DNA from: Salsipaludibacter albus
GTDB taxonomy: Bacteria > Actinomycetota > Nitriliruptoria > Nitriliruptorales > Nitriliruptoraceae
Length of the DNA: 64,000 nt
Direction: 5' to 3'
NCBI RefSeq assembly: GCF_019798055.1
Contig: NZ_JAHOPH010000001.1
Span: 186,001 to 250,000, forward strand
The position numbers and the translations under genes are program-made. Below, piece after piece: positions 9,407 to 18,911 of the stretch. Position 1 is the stretch's first letter, and every line of letters starts with the position of its first letter. Below the pieces are notes generated by a model. The model did not search any database and had not been told where the DNA came from. It saw nothing but the letters and a program-made list of their open reading frames with translations.

Positions 9407-9422
9407 GAACTCCCCAACCGAC
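9407..9422. repeat. 16-bp dispersed repeat (copy B, inverted)
   Basis: Exact reverse complement of 6016-6031. It lies in the gap between the alditol-oxidase-like gene and the polyprenyl synthase gene. No coding potential seen in this gap (9283-9457). Confidence 0.6.
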
Positions 9423-9457
9423 GTGTGGAGGTGACGCCGGAGCACGCCGCGGCTGGA

Positions 9458-10522
9458 CTACCCCACGCGTTCGAGGCTGTAGGAGGCGACCAGGCCCATG
9501 GCGGCCAGGACGGCCTCGCGGTCGGGTCCCACCATGGCGTCGATGGCCTCGAGGTCGACCTCGGCGGCCTCGACGTAGGAGGCGGCGGAGACCCGCGCAC
9601 GCTCGATCGCGTCGGAGCCACGCAGCAGGCCCAGGGCCTCGTCCAGGTCGGCCGGGTCGACGGCGCCGTCGCCGACCAGTTGCGCGAAGCGACCGGTCGG
9701 GTCGTCCTCGAGCGCGTAGGCGACCGGCAGGGTGCGCACGCCCTCGAGCAGGTCCGTGCCGGGGGTCTTGCCCGAGTCCTCGTGGTCACTGGCGACGTCG
9801 AGGATGTCGTCGGACAGCTGGAAGGCCATCCCGACGTGGCGTCCGTAGGACGCGGCCAGCTCGACCACCTCCGGGGCGCAACCCGACAGCAGCGCTCCGT
9901 ACCGACACGACGTTGCGACGAGCGAGGACGTCTTGCCGGCGATCACGTCGAGGTAGTGGTCCACGGTCGGGTCGACCCGGGGCACGTCGGGTGGCAGTGC
10001 ACCGGCCGAGCCCTGCACCTCGGCGATCTGGCCCTCGCACAGCTCGGCCAGGGTCCGACCCATGATCCGGGTCACCTCGACGCCAAGGTTGGCCGACAGC
10101 TCGGCGGCCCGGGCGAACAGGAAGTCCCCGGTCAGGATCGCGACGGTGTTGTCCCACCGGGCGTTGGCCGAGGGCACGCCACGGCGGGCCGGGGCCTCGT
10201 CGATCACGTCGTCGTGGTAGAGCGTGGCGAGGTGGACCAGCTCGACGATGACGCCGGCCGGGACGATCTCGGCGGCGCCGGGATCGCCCAGGTGGGCGGT
10301 CAGCGCGACCAGCATCGGCCGGAACCGCTTGCCACCGGCCTCGACCAGGTAGCCGGCCGTGGTGTCCACGAACGCGGCCGAGGAGCGGACCTGCTCGGCC
10401 AGCAGCTCCTCGACCCGGTCGAGGATCGGCGCGAGCGCGATGTCGGCACCCTCGAGCTCGTCCAGCACCGAGGGTGGGATCGCCACGGTCGCCGAGGGCC
10501 CGGCGGTGGAGGGGTCTGCCAC
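9458..10522 (-). CDS. Long-chain polyprenyl diphosphate synthase (menaquinone side chain)
   Basis: 354 residues, trans-isoprenyl diphosphate synthase. GGKRFRP (63-69) binds diphosphate, the first Asp-rich motif is DDVID (104-108) followed by RRG, and the second is DDILD near residue 230. Chain length cannot be read reliably from sequence; in a menaquinone-using actinobacterium, hepta- to nonaprenyl is the reasonable inference. GTG start 1 base after the nuoN stop, so it forms the 3' end of the complex I operon. That couples quinone-tail synthesis to the quinone-reducing complex. An upstream in-frame ATG (10546) would lie inside nuoN and is not preferred. Confidence 0.9.
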   Translation of the reverse strand: MADPSTAGPSATVAIPPSVLDELEGADIALAPILDRVEELLAEQVRSSAAFVDTTAGYLVEAGGKRFRPMLVALTAHLGDPGAAEIVPAGVIVELVHLATLYHDDVIDEAPARRGVPSANARWDNTVAILTGDFLFARAAELSANLGVEVTRIMGRTLAELCEGQIAEVQGSAGALPPDVPRVDPTVDHYLDVIAGKTSSLVATSCRYGALLSGCAPEVVELAASYGRHVGMAFQLSDDILDVASDHEDSGKTPGTDLLEGVRTLPVAYALEDDPTGRFAQLVGDGAVDPADLDEALGLLRGSDAIERARVSAASYVEAAEVDLEAIDAMVGPDREAVLAAMGLVASYSLERVG

Positions 10523-10523
10523 G

Positions 10524-12170
10524 TCAGCGGGCCAGCACGGCGGCACGCTCGGCGAGGTCCAGCAGGATCGACGGCTGGAGTCCGAGGTAGACGATCAACC
10601 CGGCCGCGACCGTCACGCCCGCGTTCCAGCCGTGGCTGTAGGCCGGGACGGGGGCGTCCGGCGCCGGGTCGGTCAGGAACATGGCACCCATCAGCCGCAG
10701 GTAGTAGAACGCCGACACCACGGATGTCACGACCCCGAGCACGACCAGCCAGGTCAGGCCCGACAGCATGCCGGCCGTGAAGACCCCCAGCTTGCCCTCG
10801 AAGCCGAGGGTCGGCGGGATGCCGGCCAGCGACAGCAACGCCAGCGACATCACCGCGGCCAGCGCCGGGGAGGTCCGGCCGAGCCCGTTGAGGTCGCTGA
10901 TGGACACGGCCCGGTGGTTGCGCCGCTCGATGGCGATGATCCCGCCCAGTGCGGTGATCGAGGTGATCGCGTAGGTGAACAGGTACCACATGGTCGCGGA
11001 CAGCCCGGCGTCGGACAGCGACACGATGCCGATGGTCGCGTAGCCGGCGTGGGCGACCGCGGAGTAGGCCAGCAGGCGCTTGACGTCGTCCTGGACCAGG
11101 GCCGCCCAGGCCCCGTAGGCCATGCTCAGCCCGGCCAGCACCGCCACGATCGGGACCCACAGGTCGGCCAGCGGTGCCCACGCGACGACGAACAGCCGCA
11201 GCATCGCCGCGAAGCCGGCCGCCTTGGTCGCCGCACCCATGAACGCCGTGACGTTGGTCGGGGCACCCTCGTAGACGTCGGGGACCCACAGCTGGAACGG
11301 CACCAGGGCGACCTTGAACCCGACCCCGACCAGCACCAGCACCATCGACACGGCCAGCAGGCGCAGCGGCGAACCGGGGTCGGCCATCCCCAGGGCGATG
11401 CCGGGCAGCTCGAGCGAGCCGGTGGCGATGTAGGACAGGGCGAAGCCGTAGAGCAGGATCGCCGACGCGACGGCGCCGAGCACGAAGTACTTGACCGCGG
11501 CCTCCTGCGAGCGTCGGTCCCGCCGGGCGGAGCCGGTCAGCACGTACAGCGCGATCGACAGGACCTCGAGCGCGATGAACAGCGTGATGACGTCGTTCGC
11601 GGCACCGAGCAGTGCCATCCCCACGGCCGACAGCAACAGCAGCGGCTCGAACTCCGGCCGGTGGATGTTGCGGTCGCGGACGTAGGCGAAGCCGATCGGC
11701 AGGACGAGCAGGGTGGACAGGTACACGGTGATGCGGGTGAAGATCGCCAGCCCGTCCATCGCGACCGAGCCCTCCATGGTGGTGGAGGCGGCGAACAGGC
11801 TCCCGGTCCAGGCGACGTCGAAGATCTGCCAGGCGGTCAGCACCAGGGCGGCGCCGGCACCGAGGCCGGCGATCCAGGCGTGCAGCGCCCGCGGGACGCC
11901 GGCCAGCCCGAAGGTCAGTGCGACCAGGGCCACGCCGGCCACGATCGCGAGCAGGCCGGGCAGGGACGGGTCGGCCGGGGAGGTCGACTCGACCACGAGC
12001 AGGGCGACGCCCACGCCGGCGATCGCCAGCCCCATCGGCGTGGCGACCCACATCCGGCGACGGCCGGCCACGGTCATGAGCAGCAGCACCACGACCGCGA
12101 CCGTCATGGCGATCTCGGGCGCCACGCTCGACCAGGCGATGTCGGGGAGGAACTGGGTCAGGTCAGTCAC
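10524..12170 (-). CDS. nuoN: NADH-quinone oxidoreductase subunit N
   Basis: 548 residues, antiporter-like membrane subunit of the proton-pumping arm of complex I. About fourteen hydrophobic helices. The lysine-containing RRLLAYS-type segment (DDVKRLLAYSAVAHAGY) and an AFEGKLGVF-like region are characteristic of the NuoL/M/N family. GTG start 9 bases after the nuoM stop. Last nuo gene of the cluster; polyprenyl synthase follows with 1 base between. Longer than E. coli NuoN (about 485) because of extended N-terminal helices. Confidence 0.95.
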   Translation of the reverse strand: MTDLTQFLPDIAWSSVAPEIAMTVAVVVLLLMTVAGRRRMWVATPMGLAIAGVGVALLVVESTSPADPSLPGLLAIVAGVALVALTFGLAGVPRALHAWIAGLGAGAALVLTAWQIFDVAWTGSLFAASTTMEGSVAMDGLAIFTRITVYLSTLLVLPIGFAYVRDRNIHRPEFEPLLLLSAVGMALLGAANDVITLFIALEVLSIALYVLTGSARRDRRSQEAAVKYFVLGAVASAILLYGFALSYIATGSLELPGIALGMADPGSPLRLLAVSMVLVLVGVGFKVALVPFQLWVPDVYEGAPTNVTAFMGAATKAAGFAAMLRLFVVAWAPLADLWVPIVAVLAGLSMAYGAWAALVQDDVKRLLAYSAVAHAGYATIGIVSLSDAGLSATMWYLFTYAITSITALGGIIAIERRNHRAVSISDLNGLGRTSPALAAVMSLALLSLAGIPPTLGFEGKLGVFTAGMLSGLTWLVVLGVVTSVVSAFYYLRLMGAMFLTDPAPDAPVPAYSHGWNAGVTVAAGLIVYLGLQPSILLDLAERAAVLAR

Positions 12171-12179
12171 GGTCGGTCC

Positions 12180-13685
12180 TCACTGGGTCACGCCGACGAG
12201 GACGGTGTCCACCGCCGGCTCGACCAGGTCGTACAGCGGCTGCGGATACACCCCGATGGCCACGATCAGCACGACGAGTGGCACCATGACCCCGATCTCG
12301 CGGGCGGTCAGGTCCGTGGTGGACTCGTTGGCCGCGCCGACCAGCGGTCCGTGGAACATCCGTTGGTAGGCCCACAGCAGGTACAGGGCGGCCAGGACGG
12401 CACCGAAGGACCCGAGCACGGCGGCCCAGGGGACCTCCTGGAAGGTGCCCAGCAGCACCGGGAACTCCCCGACGAAGCCGTTGAGCCCGGGCAGGGCCAG
12501 CGACGACAGCACGACCAGCAGGAAGAACCCGGCATACACCGGCACCTGCTTGGCGAGTCCGCCGAAGGCACTGATCTCGCGGGTGTGGCGACGGTCGTAG
12601 AGGAACCCGATCAGCAGGAACAGGGCCCCGGTGGACAGGCCGTGGTTGACCATCTGGACGACCCCGGCCGACGTCGCCGTGGAGTTGAGTGCGAAGATGC
12701 CCAGCACCACGAAGCCCATGTGCGACACCGACGAGTAGGCGACGAGCTTCTTGATGTCGGGCTGGACCAGCGCGACCAGGGCGCCGTACAGGATCCCGAT
12801 CACCGCCAGCACCAGCATCCAGGGCACGGCGAAGAACCCGCTCCCGGTGCCCAGCGACAGCTCGCGGCTGGCGTCGGGGAACAGGGTCAGGCAGTAGCGG
12901 ATGAAGCCGTAGCCACCCATCTTCAGCATGATCGCGGCCAGGAACACCGACCCGGCGGTCGGGGCCTCGGTGTGGGCATCCGGGAGCCACGTGTGCACCG
13001 GGAACAACGGCACCTTGACCGCGAAGCCGACGAAGAAGGCCAGGAACAGCCAGCGCTGCTCGACCAGGCTGAGCGACGTCGCCGCCTGGAGCAGGTCGGG
13101 GTAGGCGAACGAGGTCGCGCCACCGGCGGTGTACAGGTACAGGATGGCGGCCAGCATGGTCAGGCCGCCAAGCAGCGTGTACAGGAAGAACTTCACCGCC
13201 GCGTAGCGCCGGTTCGCCCCACCCCAGATCCCGATGATGAAGTACATCGGCACGAGGGTGAACTCGAAGAAGACGTAGAAGACCAGCAGGTCCTGGGCGG
13301 TGAACACGCCGATGACCGCCGCCTCGAGTGCGAGGAAGGCGGCCAGATAGCCCTTGATCCGGTCGCCGTGGTCCCACGCGGCCACCACGATCAGCGGCAT
13401 CAGGAACGTGGTCAGCAGCACCAGCACCAGCGAGATGCCGTCGACGCCCAGGGTGAGGCTGGACCCCAGCGTCGGGATCCACGCGAGCGAGTCGACCGCC
13501 TGGGTGCCGGCGGCCGGGTCGAACCCGACCAGGAGCCACAGCGAGCTGACCAGCGCGAGCACGCTGGCCCCCAGCGCGACCCAGCGGGCGCTGTCGTCGC
13601 TCTCGGTCAGCAGGCCGACCACGATCGCGCCGACCAGCGGCACGAGCAGGGTGACGGTGACGAGGTTGTCGGTGAGGAACTCCAT
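12180..13685 (-). CDS. nuoM: NADH-quinone oxidoreductase subunit M
   Basis: 501 residues, antiporter-like proton-pumping subunit. Recognised by FFEFTLVPMYFIIGIWGG, the FPVHTWLPDAHTEAPTAGSV signature and DIKKLVAYSSVSHMGFVVLG, which carry the glutamate and lysines of the half-channels. Starts at ATG 13685, overlapping the nuoL stop by one base (TGATG). Normal length and gene order (L-M-N). Confidence 0.97.
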   Translation of the reverse strand: MEFLTDNLVTVTLLVPLVGAIVVGLLTESDDSARWVALGASVLALVSSLWLLVGFDPAAGTQAVDSLAWIPTLGSSLTLGVDGISLVLVLLTTFLMPLIVVAAWDHGDRIKGYLAAFLALEAAVIGVFTAQDLLVFYVFFEFTLVPMYFIIGIWGGANRRYAAVKFFLYTLLGGLTMLAAILYLYTAGGATSFAYPDLLQAATSLSLVEQRWLFLAFFVGFAVKVPLFPVHTWLPDAHTEAPTAGSVFLAAIMLKMGGYGFIRYCLTLFPDASRELSLGTGSGFFAVPWMLVLAVIGILYGALVALVQPDIKKLVAYSSVSHMGFVVLGIFALNSTATSAGVVQMVNHGLSTGALFLLIGFLYDRRHTREISAFGGLAKQVPVYAGFFLLVVLSSLALPGLNGFVGEFPVLLGTFQEVPWAAVLGSFGAVLAALYLLWAYQRMFHGPLVGAANESTTDLTAREIGVMVPLVVLIVAIGVYPQPLYDLVEPAVDTVLVGVTQ

Positions 13686-15715
13686 CAGCGCACCTGCACG
13701 ATGACGACGGCGGCGAGCACGACGGCTCCGAGCACGAACGCGGCGAGGTAGCCCCTGGCCAACCCAGTCTCGGTCCGCCTGGCCCAGTCGCCCAGCACGC
13801 GACTGGAGCTTCCGAGCCCGTTGACGGCGCCATCGACGACGACGCGGTCGAAGTCGGCCGAGCGCCGGGCGACCCAGCCCCCGAAGCCGGTGAAGATCGC
13901 CGAGTAGGCCTCGTCGACGAAGAACTTGCGTTCCAGCAACTCCGCGACCGGCCCACGCAACGGCTCGGCCATCTTGCCGGCCGACAGGTCACGGCGCGGT
14001 CCGTAGACGGCCAGCCCGCCGGCGATCCCGAGCACCGCGGCGATGATCGAGATGACGATCAGCACCGGCTCGGTCAACGGCCCGTGCGCCGCGAAGTCCA
14101 GGCCCTCGATCGGGGCGACGGCTGGTTGCAGCCAGGTCCAGAAGTTGCCGTGGTGGGAGAAGTTGAGGACGGGGCCGGCGCCCAGCGAGAGCACGCCGAG
14201 CACGACCAGCGGCCCGGTCATCGATGCCGGCGACTCGTGCGGGTGCAGCTCGACCGTCCCGTGGCCGTGGGCGTCGGGCACCTCCTGGCCTTCCTTCCAG
14301 CGTGGCTCGCCCAGGAAGATGAGCGCGAACCAGCGGGTCATGTAGAAGGCGGTCAGCACCGCGGTGAGGACCCCGATCGCCCAGATCGCGGTGAAGCCGT
14401 GGTCGTAGGCGACCGTCAGGATCTGGTCCTTGGAGAAGAACCCGGCGAACGGCGGGATGCCCGAGATCGCCAGCCAGGCGATGGCCGACGTCCAGAAGGT
14501 GATCGGCATGAACTTTCGCAGGCCACCCATCCGCCAGGCGTCGGTCTGGTTGGCCACGGCATGCATGACCGACCCCGCGGCCAGGAACAGCAGCCCCTTG
14601 AAGAAGGCGTGGGTGACGAGGTGGAAGATCGACTCCGCGAAGCCCCCGACCCCGACGGCGACGAACATGTAGCCCAGCTGGGACACCGTGGAGTAGGCCA
14701 GGATCTTCTTGATGTCGTCCTGGCGCAGGGCGATCAGGGCGGCCAGGAGCGCCGTGAGCGCACCGATCCAGGCCACCACGGTCATCGCGTCGAGGCTCTG
14801 GACGTAGATCGCCGACGTGCGCACGGTGAGGTAGACCCCGGCCGTCACCATCGTGGCGGCGTGCATCAGGGCAGAGACCGGGGTCGGGCCGGCCATCGCG
14901 TCGGGCAGCCACACGTACAGGGGCAGCTGGGCCGACTTCGCGGCCGCACCACCGAGCAGCAACAGGCCCAGGCCCAGCGCACCGGCCGACGTCAGGACGT
15001 CGCCCTGCTGGAGGATCCCGCCGCCGTCGGGCGACAGGAAGTCCAGCGTGCCGAACTGCTGGAAGGCGAAGAACATCGCGATCATGAACGCGACGTCGCC
15101 GACCCGGTTGGTGATGAAGGCCTTCTTGGCGGCCGAGGCGTTGGAGCTGTCCTCGAACCAGAACCCGATCAGCAGGTACGACGACAGCCCGACGCCCTCC
15201 CAGCCGACGAACAGGACCAGCAGTGACGAGCCCAGCACGAGGATCAACATCGACCCCATGAACAGGTTCAGGTAGGCGAAGAACCGCCCGAACCGGGGGT
15301 CGCCGTGCATGTAGCCCCACGAGTAGACGTGCACGAGCGTGCCGACCCCGGTGACCACCAGCAGCATCACGGCGGTCAGCTGGTCGACCAGGATCGCCCA
15401 GTCGACGGTGAACCCGCCCACGTCCAGGAACGGCGCGAGGTCCACCACGTAGGCGGCCTGGTCGGCGCGGACCTGCAGGAAGACCGCGATCGACAGGAGG
15501 AAGGTCACCGCCGCGACCGCGGTCGGGATCCAGGCCACCTTGTCCTTCAGGGGCTTGTTCAGCGCCAGGGTGATCCCGAAGCCCAGCAGGGGCAGCACGG
15601 GGATCAGCCAGGCGACGGCGATCGCACCCGAGGTGGCCTCGACCACGGCGTTGGCCACGGCCTCGCCGCCCTCGGCAGCTTCGGTCGCCAGGAAAAGCAT
15701 CGTCTGGGCTCCCAC
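13685..15715 (-). CDS. nuoL: NADH-quinone oxidoreductase subunit L
   Basis: 676 residues, the distal antiporter-like subunit with the long lateral helix at its C-terminal side. Motifs include GWEGVGLSSYLLIGFW, LYVWLPDAMAGPTPVSALMHAATMV and DDIKKILAYSTVSQLGYM. Start is GTG 15715, two bases from the nuoK stop; an internal ATG (15700) would remove five residues. The N-terminus MLFLATEAAEGG closely resembles those of the bc-operon cytochrome c and the 311-residue membrane protein (see findings). Confidence 0.97.
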   Translation of the reverse strand: MGAQTMLFLATEAAEGGEAVANAVVEATSGAIAVAWLIPVLPLLGFGITLALNKPLKDKVAWIPTAVAAVTFLLSIAVFLQVRADQAAYVVDLAPFLDVGGFTVDWAILVDQLTAVMLLVVTGVGTLVHVYSWGYMHGDPRFGRFFAYLNLFMGSMLILVLGSSLLVLFVGWEGVGLSSYLLIGFWFEDSSNASAAKKAFITNRVGDVAFMIAMFFAFQQFGTLDFLSPDGGGILQQGDVLTSAGALGLGLLLLGGAAAKSAQLPLYVWLPDAMAGPTPVSALMHAATMVTAGVYLTVRTSAIYVQSLDAMTVVAWIGALTALLAALIALRQDDIKKILAYSTVSQLGYMFVAVGVGGFAESIFHLVTHAFFKGLLFLAAGSVMHAVANQTDAWRMGGLRKFMPITFWTSAIAWLAISGIPPFAGFFSKDQILTVAYDHGFTAIWAIGVLTAVLTAFYMTRWFALIFLGEPRWKEGQEVPDAHGHGTVELHPHESPASMTGPLVVLGVLSLGAGPVLNFSHHGNFWTWLQPAVAPIEGLDFAAHGPLTEPVLIVISIIAAVLGIAGGLAVYGPRRDLSAGKMAEPLRGPVAELLERKFFVDEAYSAIFTGFGGWVARRSADFDRVVVDGAVNGLGSSSRVLGDWARRTETGLARGYLAAFVLGAVVLAAVVIVQVR

Positions 15716-15716
15716 G

Positions 15717-16016
15717 TCAGTGCCTCAGCAGGTGCTGCGCGTCGACGTCGAGCGTCCCGCGCCGGAAGAAGATGTTCACGATCAGGGCCAGGCCCACGAC
15801 GACCTCGGCGGCCGCGACCACGATCACGAAGAACACGAAGACCTGGCCCTCGGGTCCGCCCCACATGCGGGCGGCCGCGACCAGGCTGAGGTTCACGGCG
15901 TTGAGCATCAGCTCGACACACATGAACAGCACGATCAGGTTGCGACGGATCAGCACGCCGGCCAGCCCGGTGGCGAACAGCACCGCGGCGACCAGGTAGT
16001 AGGCACCGATGGGCAT
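15717..16016 (-). CDS. nuoK: NADH-quinone oxidoreductase subunit K
   Basis: 99 residues, three transmembrane helices. The conserved carboxylates of the proton path lie in [11 protein letters not shown] and [13 protein letters not shown]. The length matches the family exactly. Starts with ATG overlapping the nuoJ stop (TGATG). Confidence 0.97.
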   Translation of the reverse strand: MPIGAYYLVAAVLFATGLAGVLIRRNLIVLFMCVELMLNAVNLSLVAAARMWGGPEGQVFVFFVIVVAAAEVVVGLALIVNIFFRRGTLDVDAQHLLRH

Positions 16017-16894
16017 CAGGCGTCCTCCCCGGTGGGGCGGTCGTCACGGCCGCCCTGGTCGGTGGCGTCGTCGCCGGTGATGCCGGCCGGGACCAGGTCC
16101 TCGTCCGACTCGTCGGCGTGGGCAGGGTCGCCCCGGTGCACGGCGTCGGGCCGGTCGTGGGGATCGTCGTCGGCGTCGTCGTCGGGACCACCGCCGACGA
16201 CCATCGAGGGCACCCAGGCCGGGTCGTCCTCGGGATCGGGATCGGACCGACGGCCCAGCAGCATGGCCCCGATCGTGGCGACCGTCAGCAGCAGCGCGGC
16301 GACCTCGAACGGGAACGTGTAGCGGGTGAACAGCTCCCCGGCGACGATCTCGGCCGAGCCGGAGCCCGTGCCGTCGGCCTCCAGGGCGGCCAGCGTGTCG
16401 GCGAACCCGACGCAGGCGACCGTCCCCGGCTCGGGGGTGGCCGGCTGGTCACCGTTCTGGGCCGGGCAGACCGAGGCGGCGGTGGTGTAGGGACCGACCA
16501 GCCCGTAGCCCACGAACCCGACGACGGCGACGGCCGCGATCCCCGCCGCGATGCGGGTGACGGGTCGCACGTCCACCAGCAGGTCGTCACGGTCCACGCC
16601 CAGCAGCATGATGACGAACAGGAACAGCACCATCACGGCGCCGGCGTAGACGATGATCTGCACGACCGACAGGAAGGCGCTCTCGAGCACCAGGTACAGC
16701 CCGGCGATCGACAGCAGGTTCAGGACCAGCATCAGCGCGCCGTGCACCACGTTGCGCATGCTCACCATCGCGATGCCGGACCCGATCGCGAGCCCGCCGA
16801 ACACGACGAACAGCACCACCTCGGTGGTGAAGCCCGCGGCCAGCCCGTCGGAGGCCTGGGCGAGGACGGGCGCCAGCAGCACCTCGGCGCCCAT
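16016..16894 (-). CDS. nuoJ: NADH-quinone oxidoreductase subunit J, with acidic C-terminal tail
   Basis: 292 residues. The five-helix ND6-like core includes [21 protein letters not shown] and [20 protein letters not shown], where the pi-bulge helix couples quinone reduction to proton pumping. After the last helix (about residue 215) there is a strongly acidic tail of about 70 residues, rich in Asp, Glu and Pro, not found in standard NuoJ. A periplasmic-facing loop with two cysteines (VCPAQN...ACVGF) is also unusual. ATG start overlaps the nuoI stop by one base. Confidence 0.95.
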   Translation of the reverse strand: MGAEVLLAPVLAQASDGLAAGFTTEVVLFVVFGGLAIGSGIAMVSMRNVVHGALMLVLNLLSIAGLYLVLESAFLSVVQIIVYAGAVMVLFLFVIMLLGVDRDDLLVDVRPVTRIAAGIAAVAVVGFVGYGLVGPYTTAASVCPAQNGDQPATPEPGTVACVGFADTLAALEADGTGSGSAEIVAGELFTRYTFPFEVAALLLTVATIGAMLLGRRSDPDPEDDPAWVPSMVVGGGPDDDADDDPHDRPDAVHRGDPAHADESDEDLVPAGITGDDATDQGGRDDRPTGEDA

Positions 16895-17589
16895 CAGTCC
16901 TCCTCCCGGCCCGGGGCATCGCCCCAGTCGGCCTCGGACTCCGGCGCCATGGGCAGGACCTGGCTGGCGCGCGACATCGTGCGGGCGGTCGCGGGCAGGT
17001 GGTCACCGCCGTGCAGGCCGGGCGGGGACACCGCCTTGCCGCCGTAGTAGTTGTGGCCACGCTCGCGGACGTCCTTGTCCCGATGCGGCGTGTCCGGGGC
17101 GCCCTCGGGCGCCGGCGCCAGCAGCATGTCCTTGGTGTAGACCAGGCCACGCCGCGTGTCGGACGAGAACTCGTAGTCGTGGGTCATGGTGAGGGCGCGC
17201 GTGGGGCACGCCTCGATGCACAGCCCGCACAGGATGCAGCGGCTGTAGTTGATCTGGTAGTCCTCGGCGTAGCGCTCCCCCGGTGACCACCGGGCCTCCA
17301 GCGTGTTGTTGGCGCCCTGGACGTAGATGGCGTCGGCCGGGCACGCCCAGGCACACAGCTCGCACCCGATGCACTTCTCGAGGCCGTCGTCGTAGCGGTT
17401 GAGCTGGTGGCGGCCGTGGAACCGGGGGGTCACCGGGCGGGGCTGCTCGGGGTACTGCGACGTGGACGGCTTCTTGAGCATCTGGCGCAGCGGCATCGCC
17501 ATCCCGCGACCGAGCACGGTCGTGTTCAGGGCGATGCCGACCAGCACCACCACCAGCAGCAGGAACAGGATCGGTCCGAGGAATTCCAT
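16894..17589 (-). CDS. nuoI: NADH-quinone oxidoreductase subunit I (2x[4Fe-4S])
   Basis: 231 residues. Binds the N6a and N6b clusters that pass electrons toward N2. The two cluster motifs are [12 protein letters not shown] and [12 protein letters not shown], with the usual spacing between them. An N-terminal hydrophobic segment tethers it near the membrane. The C-terminal part has about 60 extra residues ending in an acidic [13 protein letters not shown] segment. TGATG overlap with nuoH. Confidence 0.97.
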   Translation of the reverse strand: MEFLGPILFLLLVVVLVGIALNTTVLGRGMAMPLRQMLKKPSTSQYPEQPRPVTPRFHGRHQLNRYDDGLEKCIGCELCAWACPADAIYVQGANNTLEARWSPGERYAEDYQINYSRCILCGLCIEACPTRALTMTHDYEFSSDTRRGLVYTKDMLLAPAPEGAPDTPHRDKDVRERGHNYYGGKAVSPPGLHGGDHLPATARTMSRASQVLPMAPESEADWGDAPGREED

Positions 17590-18911
17590 CAGACGCCCAC
17601 CTCCTCGTGGTCGTGTTCCGGGCCCGGCGGGGTGTGGGGGGCGTCCCCGCGTCCGGTGTCCGGGGTGGTGTCGGCCTGGACGGCCGGGTCGTCCTTCTCG
17701 GGCAGGCGACGCGGACCCAGGTCACGGGCGACCGAGCGGGCCGCCTCGGTGCGCTCGGTCGGGTCGCGTCGCAGCATCGGCGTGACGGCAAGGGCCAGCA
17801 GCACGATGCCCAGGCCCACCAGGGCGGGCATGCGCCCGTCGGTCCAGCCGTCCCACTGGCGGTCGACCTCGAGGATCGCGGCCTGGACCACGACCCACAC
17901 CAGGGCGACCGGGATCATGATCTTCCAGCCCAGGTTCATCAACTTGTCGTAGCGCATCCGGGGCTCGGCCCCACGCAGCAGGACGAAGAACACGATGAAC
18001 ACGCTGGTCTTGGCCAGGAACCAGACGACGGGGAGGAGGCCCTGGAGCCAGCCCGGCCCGAACACCGGACCGTTGGGTCCACCGAAGAACAGCGTCACGA
18101 CGATCGCCGACTGGATGACCACGCCCATGAACTCGCTGAGCATGAACATCCCGAAGCGCATCCCCGAGTACTCGGTGTGGAACCCGGCGACCAACTCCTC
18201 CTCGGCCTCGGCGAGGTCGAACGGGGGCCGCTGGGTCTCGGCGACCATGCCCACCACGAACACGGCGAAGGCCGGGAACAGGGGCAGGAACAGCCAGTTC
18301 GGGGCACCCGGGAACAACCCGGAGTCGGTCGCCTGGAAGGCGACGATGTCCGACACCCGCAGCGAGCCCGTGTAGAGGATGACCGCGGCGACGGCCAGGC
18401 CCTGGGCGATCTCGTAGGAGATCATCTGGGCAGTGGCGCGCACGGCTCCCATCAGGGGGTAGGGCGACTGGGAGGACCAGCCGGCCAGGAAGACGGCGTA
18501 GACGTGCAGCGAGCCCATCGCCAGCAGCCACAGGACGCCGACGGCGAGGTCGGCGGTGACCAGCGTGAAGGTCTGGCCGAACATCGTGACCTCGCCCCCC
18601 ACGGGGATCACGGCGACGGTCATCAGGGACACGACGACGGCCAGCATGGGGGCGACGGTGAACAGCACGCGCTCGACCATGCCGGGCGTGAAGTCCTCCT
18701 TGAAGAACATCTTGGCGCCGTCGACCAGTGTCTGGAGCACACCCAGCGGGCCGACCCGGTTCGGGCCGAGCCGGTCCTGCATCAGGCCGACGATGCGACG
18801 CTCGGCCCAGATCAGCAGGGCCGTCGTCAGCAGGAACACCAGGAAGGTGAGCAGGGCGGTGAACAGGCCGGGCCAGAACCCGGACCACCACGACACGAGG
18901 GTCGACTCCAT
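17589..18911 (-). CDS. nuoH: NADH-quinone oxidoreductase subunit H, with charged C-terminal extension
   Basis: 440 residues; the core forms the quinone-chamber entrance. Signatures present: [38 protein letters not shown] (conserved glutamates of the E-channel) and [19 protein letters not shown]. The last 65 or so residues after the final helix are hydrophilic and acidic and exceed the usual NuoH length (about 325-420). ATG start overlaps the nuoG stop. Confidence 0.97.
   Translation of the reverse strand: MESTLVSWWSGFWPGLFTALLTFLVFLLTTALLIWAERRIVGLMQDRLGPNRVGPLGVLQTLVDGAKMFFKEDFTPGMVERVLFTVAPMLAVVVSLMTVAVIPVGGEVTMFGQTFTLVTADLAVGVLWLLAMGSLHVYAVFLAGWSSQSPYPLMGAVRATAQMISYEIAQGLAVAAVILYTGSLRVSDIVAFQATDSGLFPGAPNWLFLPLFPAFAVFVVGMVAETQRPPFDLAEAEEELVAGFHTEYSGMRFGMFMLSEFMGVVIQSAIVVTLFFGGPNGPVFGPGWLQGLLPVVWFLAKTSVFIVFFVLLRGAEPRMRYDKLMNLGWKIMIPVALVWVVVQAAILEVDRQWDGWTDGRMPALVGLGIVLLALAVTPMLRRDPTERTEAARSVARDLGPRRLPEKDDPAVQADTTPDTGRGDAPHTPPGPEHDHEEVGV

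Noticed and set aside
10359-13751. Very long plus-strand open frame (over 1100 codons) through nuoN and nuoM
   Set aside because: Gln/Asp/His/Arg/Gly-rich antisense shadow of real nuo genes; no domain pattern.
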